NCBI RefSeq assembly: GCF_014839835.1
Contig: NC_071634.1
Span: 13,126,453-13,190,452 of the forward strand
Source: Dryobates pubescens
Taxonomy: Eukaryota; Chordata; Aves; Piciformes; Picidae
Direction of reading: 5' to 3'
DNA length: 64,000 bases
Below are positions 60,011 to 64,000 of this stretch, one piece after another. The notes beneath the pieces were generated by a model. It saw nothing but the letters and a program-made list of their open reading frames with translations, was not told the origin of the DNA and did not search any database. A program made the position numbers and the translations under genes. Positions within the stretch are counted from its first letter, which is position 1, and each line of letters starts with the position of its first letter.

Positions 60011-61609
60011 TCAGAGGAAGGGATGCTTGCCCTGCTGCTGCCGATTTGCCAGGTGCATCAGCTTGAGGAGCAGGTCTCCAGCTGAGCTGTCCAGCACTGT
60101 CAGGTTCTTCTCCGCTGCCTCCTGAGCCCCATCGCTGCCCTCGTCCAGGCAGCCAGCATCCATGGCACAGGTTTCTTCAGCAGAAAGCAAAAGGTTGGCA
60201 CAGGTTGGGTAGGACTTGCTTTGCCCTCAGGTGAGGATGAGCTCGGTGGCACCTGGAGGTGTCCACACAGCTCATGCTCCAGCTCTGTCCCTCCTGTTAA
60301 CCAGGGCTGGGATTTTCCAGGCACACTGCCAGGGCTGTCTGTCCTGGTTGGGACATATCTGGTGGTGGAGGCTTGAGTAGGAGCTCTGAGCCCAATCCTT
60401 ACCAGAGAATCATGGAATCATGGCACGGGCTGGGTGGGAAGGGACCTTTAAAGGTCGTCCAGTCCACTCCCCCTGCAGTCAGCAGGGACCTATGCAACTA
60501 GAGCAGGTTGCTCACAGCCCCAGACAGCCTGACCTGCAACGGTTCCAGGGATGGGACATCTCCCACCTCTCTGGGCAACCTGGGCCAGAGTCTTATCACC
60601 CTCATAGTGAGGAATTAATTCCTTATTTCACAGAAGCCTGAATCTGTTATCCCCAAATTACTCCCAAACGGAGCCAACACTGCTGCCTCTCCACGCCTCA
60701 GTTTCCCCTAACTTGAGCCCTGACTTATGCCATTAGCACCCCACACGGTCCCAAGAGCTCCCCCCAGCCTCTGCCCAGCCTGCCACCCCCCAGCAGCCCA
60801 CGTTACCGGCAGTGCAACAGATGCCGGGCGCGGCGCAGCGCCCCCCCGCGCCGCAGGGCTGCCCTCCAGCCTGGCAGGGTGAGGGCAGGTAGTCTTCCTC
60901 GGCGCAGCGCCGCGTCTCCGCCGTGCCCAGGTAGCAGCCCAGCTCCGCGCCGCAGCAGATGCCGGGGCCGAAGCAGTTGCCTCTGTTCCCGGGGCCGCAG
61001 GGCATGCACTGGGGGAAGGAGTCGCTTGAGCATCCCCAAAACGGAGGTGCGCCCCGTTTGCAGCCTCCTTGTAAGCCAAACCAGCCTCCCTCTGCCCCGG
61101 CTCTGCCGGCCCTTGGAGGTGCTGCCGTGGGGTGACACATCGTGTCCCCGTCACCGGCAGCGTGGCCTCCTGCTGCGGTGCTGCCCCCACTACGGGGGCT
61201 TCTCGTTGTCCCCTGTGTCCCTCCTGTGCCATGGAGCTATCCTGTCCCCCTGCTTCCCACCTAGCAAGGATGGGGACAAGTCGATCCCCTCCTTGAGGTG
61301 CCCCCAGTGTTTCAGGGGTGCTCTTTCCTCTGCCACCACCCCACTGCATGCCCTTGACCATGCTTCCCAGCCCTCCCCAGCACTGGGCCTCATCTCCCTG
61401 CTGTGGGGAGCGTGGCTCAGGCTGCCCTCTGCCCCCTGCCCGGCCGCTACCCGCCCCCAAAGCTGCCAAGGCCCCATCCCACCCAGTACCTGTCGCAGGG
61501 CTGTGTCGGCCAGGGCCCGCTTGCCACCCCGGGGGCAGTTCTGGATGTAGCAGGCTGAGGACAAGGCGAGGAGGCAGAGGAAGGAGAGGGGCAGCGAAGG
61601 CTCTGCCAT
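60011..61609 (-). CDS. AVP: Vasotocin-neurophysin prohormone (arginine vasotocin), three exons
   Basis: Precursor of arginine vasotocin, the avian antidiuretic and social neuropeptide made in hypothalamic magnocellular neurons. Exons run on the - strand: exon 1 61609-61490, exon 2 61008-60807, exon 3 60174-60011. Intron 1 (481 bp) is phase 0 and intron 2 (632 bp) is phase 1; both are GT/AG. The product is 161 residues. A 19-residue signal peptide ends LLALSSA, followed by CYIQNCPRG, then GKR for amidation and cleavage, then neurophysin with all 14 cysteines (CMPC, ICC, GICC and others). Exon 3 encodes a copeptin-like tail with an NLT glycosylation sequon and a leucine-rich core (DLLLKLMHL), ending in GKHPFL. 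I see no arginine between the last neurophysin cysteine and the NLT, so the mammalian-style copeptin cleavage site is missing. The start is the first ATG after the TATA box and opens the signal peptide. A CR1 fragment lies in intron 2. Mesotocin follows 2.4 kb downstream in the same orientation. Confidence 0.98.
60404..60646 (-). mobile_element. CR1 LINE 3' fragment in vasotocin intron 2
   Basis: About 243 bp on the - strand (GAATCATGGAATCATGG through CAGAAGCCTGAATCTG). It is older and diverged. Confidence 0.88.
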
Positions 61610-61638
61610 GGCCAGGGGTGCCTGCAGCTGTACCACCA

Positions 61639-61644
61639 CACGTG
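61639..61644. promoter_or_regulatory. AVP: CACGTG E-box in the inferred vasotocin 5' UTR
   Basis: A perfect palindromic CACGTG lies about 40 nt downstream of the inferred start site. In mammals a CACGTG E-box in the Avp promoter mediates CLOCK/BMAL1 control, but there it lies upstream of the TATA box. Equivalent function here is inference. Confidence 0.4.
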
Positions 61645-61705
61645 CCGGGGGAAGCTGCCTGCCCTGCCACTCACTCCGCATCTGGCCCCGTGCTGCGCCA
61701 GCCGC

Positions 61706-61712
61706 TATTTAT
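61706..61712 (-). promoter_or_regulatory. AVP: Vasotocin TATA box
   Basis: ATAAATA on the - strand, in the context CATAAATAG, about 97 nt before the vasotocin ATG. This predicts transcription starting near 61680 and a 5' UTR of about 70 nt. Confidence 0.8.
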
Positions 61713-62030
61713 GCTGCTGTGGCCCCTTCCCAGGGGAGGAGGAGGAGGAGGAGGGCTGGGTTGTTTTTTTGTTGGGTTGGGCTTTTTTTTTTTTCCTTGT
61801 CTGTTTTTTCCCCAAATTGCATCCAAGCAGATCTGTAATTGAGGTGATTCAGTGCAGGAGCGCAAGCGGCAACGCTCGGGGCTGGTGGGTCCCATCCGGG
61901 AGCTGTGGCACCTCCAAGGGGCATGGTACACTCCAGGGATGGCCTGGGGAGGGTGCTGGATGGAGGGAGTGCAGGGTGGGAAGGAAGACAGGTTTGGAAG
62001 GTGCAGGTTTGGGGAGGGATGTCAGTTTGA

Positions 62031-62530
62031 AGAAGTACATTCATTCAGAAGGTACTGGGTTGGAGTGGGGGGTGTTGGTTTGGAAGCTGCTGTTTTGGGG
62101 GGGGGGGAGTGCAAGTTTGGAGGGGCATGCTCATTCAGAAGGTGCTGGGCAGAGGAGGGGGTGCTGTTTTGGAGGCTGCTGTTTAGGAGGGATGCAGGTT
62201 TAGGAGGGATGTGAGTTTGGAAAGGGGTGTACATGTAGAAGGTGCTGTTTTGGGGAGGGGGTGATGGTTTGGAGGCTGCTGTTTAGGAGAGATGCAGGTT
62301 TAGGAGGGATGTGGGTTTGGGAAGGGGTGTACATGTAGAAAGTGCTGCTATGGGGAGAGGTGATGGTTTGGGAAGTGGTAATGGCTTCAGAGGGATGCAT
62401 GGTTTGGGAGGGGTGCTGGGTTCAGAGGAAGGCTGATCTGGGGGGCTGCAGTTCTGGGGAGGGATGGCAGCTTGGGAGGGATGGTGGTTTAATTAGGGAT
62501 GGTCATTCAGAAGATGCTGGTTTGGGGAGG
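62031..62530. repeat. G-rich 90-100-bp degenerate tandem repeat upstream of vasotocin
   Basis: A motif around TCATTCAGAA or ACATGTAGAA followed by GGTGCTG recurs at 62041, 62131, 62231, 62331 and 62503; spacings are 90, 100, 100 and 172 bp. The two most similar units (62231-62330 and 62331-62400) differ at few positions. The + strand is strongly G-rich with an 11-G run at 62097-62107 and many GGGG tracts, so quadruplex formation is plausible. The block begins about 350 bp upstream of the vasotocin start site. Confidence 0.8.
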
Positions 62531-62934
62531 GGTGATGGTTTGGAGGATGATGTTGCTCAGGTCTGGACAGAGGTTTGGAAGGGAAGCTTGTTCACAAGAC
62601 TGTGGTTCAGAGAGGATTGTTGCTTTGGAGGATGCTGGCTTGAGAGGGGATGCTGAAGGGAAATGATGGGGTCAAGGCTGGAGGAGAACTCTGGGGTGCA
62701 CAAAGACACACCTAAACCCAGGGGCTGGGCTGCTTTTTTGTTTCCTCCAAGAAAGATAATCCCCCACTCAGGGGAAACTGAGACAGGCAGAGGGGAGGGG
62801 CAGTTCTGAGGGTCCCAGGCTGCTCCTGTCTCCTGCTGTGGGATTTTGGAGGGATGTATCAACCTGGAAGTTAAGGTCCTGGTTTTTAAGGGGGTTCTGT
62901 GCTTTTTGATGGGTAAAAGGAAGAGCCTACAAGA

Positions 62935-63222
62935 GAGCTGTGGAGGGACTTTTTGCAAGGGCTTGTAGTGATAGGATGGGGGGGCGAGGGTGTGGATTGA
63001 AGCTGGAAGAGGGGAGATTTAGACTGGGGATTAGGAAGAAATTCTTTCCAGTGAGGGTGGTGAGACACTGGAACAGGTTGCCCAGGGAGGTTGTGGATGG
63101 CCCCTCCCTGGAGGTGCTCAAGTCCAGGTTGGCTGAGGCCTGGAGCAACCTGGTGGAAGGTTGGACTAGATGACATTTGAAGGTCCCTTCCAATCCAAAC
63201 CATTCTGTGATTCTTTGATTTG
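62935..63222 (+). mobile_element. CR1 LINE 3' fragment upstream of vasotocin
   Basis: About 288 bp from GAGCTGTGGAGGGAC to CATTCTGTGATTCTTTGATT. It is diverged, with the GACTAGATGACATTTGAAGG type 3' end. Confidence 0.9.
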
Positions 63223-64000
63223 CTGCCCCTCTCCTCTCCCCCCTCCCCCCCCCCCAGGAGGGCTGAAGGTGACTGCAGCCCCTGACTCAGATTTCCAAGG
63301 GAGCAGGGGAGCCTCAAGCTCCCAGACGTGCCCCGTGACGTGGGGCAGCCGTCAGCAGCTCTAACGACCAACATTATCCTCGGCGGCCACATTTCCCCAC
63401 CCAAAGCCAGCCCTTCACAGCGGGAGCCGGAACCCACTCTGCACTGCAGGCCTGAGGAGGATGCAAAACCCCTGGGCTGGGAAAAACTTTTCTGCAGAAG
63501 GGGCCCAAATGTCAGCTCTAAATTGGGTGTCACACGCTCGTGCTCCATCTCTTCATTACTGTATCGTAAAATTACATTAGCTGGGGGACGATCTGCATTC
63601 AAATGACTCTGTGTCTGGAATGATAACGTGGGAACAGGAGATTAAAATGCAATTATGCTCTTTAAAGGCAAGGAAGGTTAATAAAATGTTTTTGCAAGTT
63701 GCAGAGGCAAAACTGCAGCCGCAACTCAGAATCACTTACAGGAATCAAAGGGAGGAGGAAGGGGGAAAGGGGGAAACGTGGAGAGGCACGAAATGTGTAG
63801 AAAACACCCAAAGGGGGCTTGGGGAGGATGAAAATACTGGCAGAGGGTCATTTGGGTTGAGTCATCAAGGGAGTAATCTGAGGGTGATGGGGTTTCACAG
63901 GGCTGGGAGCAGCCGGGCTGGGTGGTGATGCTCACTGGTACCCAGCAACAGCCCCGGGGTGATGCCGATGCCCCCAGCTCACATTCGCCTCTTGCTTGAC
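63223..64000. other. Distal 5' flank of vasotocin, candidate regulatory DNA
   Basis: Non-repetitive after a C-run at 63246-63256. Contains three ACGTG cores (63326, 63338, 63626) and homeobox/POU-like motifs (ATTACATTAGC at about 63572, GCAATTATGC at 63649). Regulatory role is inference. Confidence 0.35.

Noticed and set aside
60708-61670. 320-codon frame on the vasotocin strand
   Set aside because: It reads through the vasotocin introns in a shifted frame; the hormone and neurophysin exons with proper splice sites explain the region.
55420-64000. A GNRH2 gene, often near OXT in vertebrates
   Set aside because: No sequence encoding the GnRH-II decapeptide was found on either strand.
1-64000. 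Endogenous retrovirus or LTR element
   Set aside because: I saw no gag, pol or env-like frame and no paired terminal repeats. All retroelement sequence recognised is CR1 LINE.

Overview
This is nuclear DNA from a bird. The evidence is at least 27 fragments of CR1, the dominant avian LINE, and a tandem vasotocin-mesotocin locus encoding Cys-Tyr-Ile-Gln-Asn-Cys-Pro-Arg-Gly and Cys-Tyr-Ile-Gln-Asn-Cys-Pro-Ile-Gly. By my hand-drawn boundaries the CR1 fragments cover about 7.6 kb, roughly 12% of the window. That is high for a bird and would fit a CR1-rich lineage such as woodpeckers and their relatives, but the sequence does not prove the order. I recognise three protein-coding genes.

Layout. Bases 1 to about 45,870 hold no coding exon that I can support. 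They are moderately AT-rich DNA carrying 5'-truncated CR1 copies, microsatellites, long homopolymers, a polypyrimidine block and a GATA-type hairpin. Part of this stretch may be the 5' untranslated exon or intron territory of C1QTNF7. The two coding exons of C1QTNF7 (CTRP7) follow at 45,877-47,443 on the + strand, with a polyA signal at 47,764. A cluster of CR1 copies comes next. At 52.7-53.5 kb lies a CpG-rich minisatellite with a 71-bp unit and a three-unit higher-order period. From about 54 kb to the end the DNA is much more GC-rich. It carries mesotocin (OXT; three exons, 57,510 down to 55,544) and vasotocin (AVP; three exons, 61,609 down to 60,011), both on the - strand. Vasotocin lies upstream and mesotocin downstream, in the head-to-tail order usual outside placental mammals. 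Both genes have TATA boxes, phase-0 and phase-1 introns at the family positions, and close polyA signals.

How the parts relate. Vasotocin and mesotocin are paralogous neurohypophysial prohormones, each made of signal peptide, nonapeptide, Gly-Lys-Arg and a 14-cysteine neurophysin. Vasotocin also has a glycosylated copeptin-like tail. C1QTNF7 is an unrelated secreted C1q/TNF-family protein. Its position about 8 kb from the nonapeptide locus is the main organisational surprise, and the minisatellite and the base-composition change both lie in the gap between them. The most novel-looking signals are the 71-bp higher-order minisatellite, a TATA-bearing promoter-like unit with alternating inverted 7-bp boxes between the two hormone genes and pointing antisense into vasotocin, a G-rich 90-100-bp repeat just upstream of vasotocin, and microsatellites that repeatedly start at CR1 3' ends.
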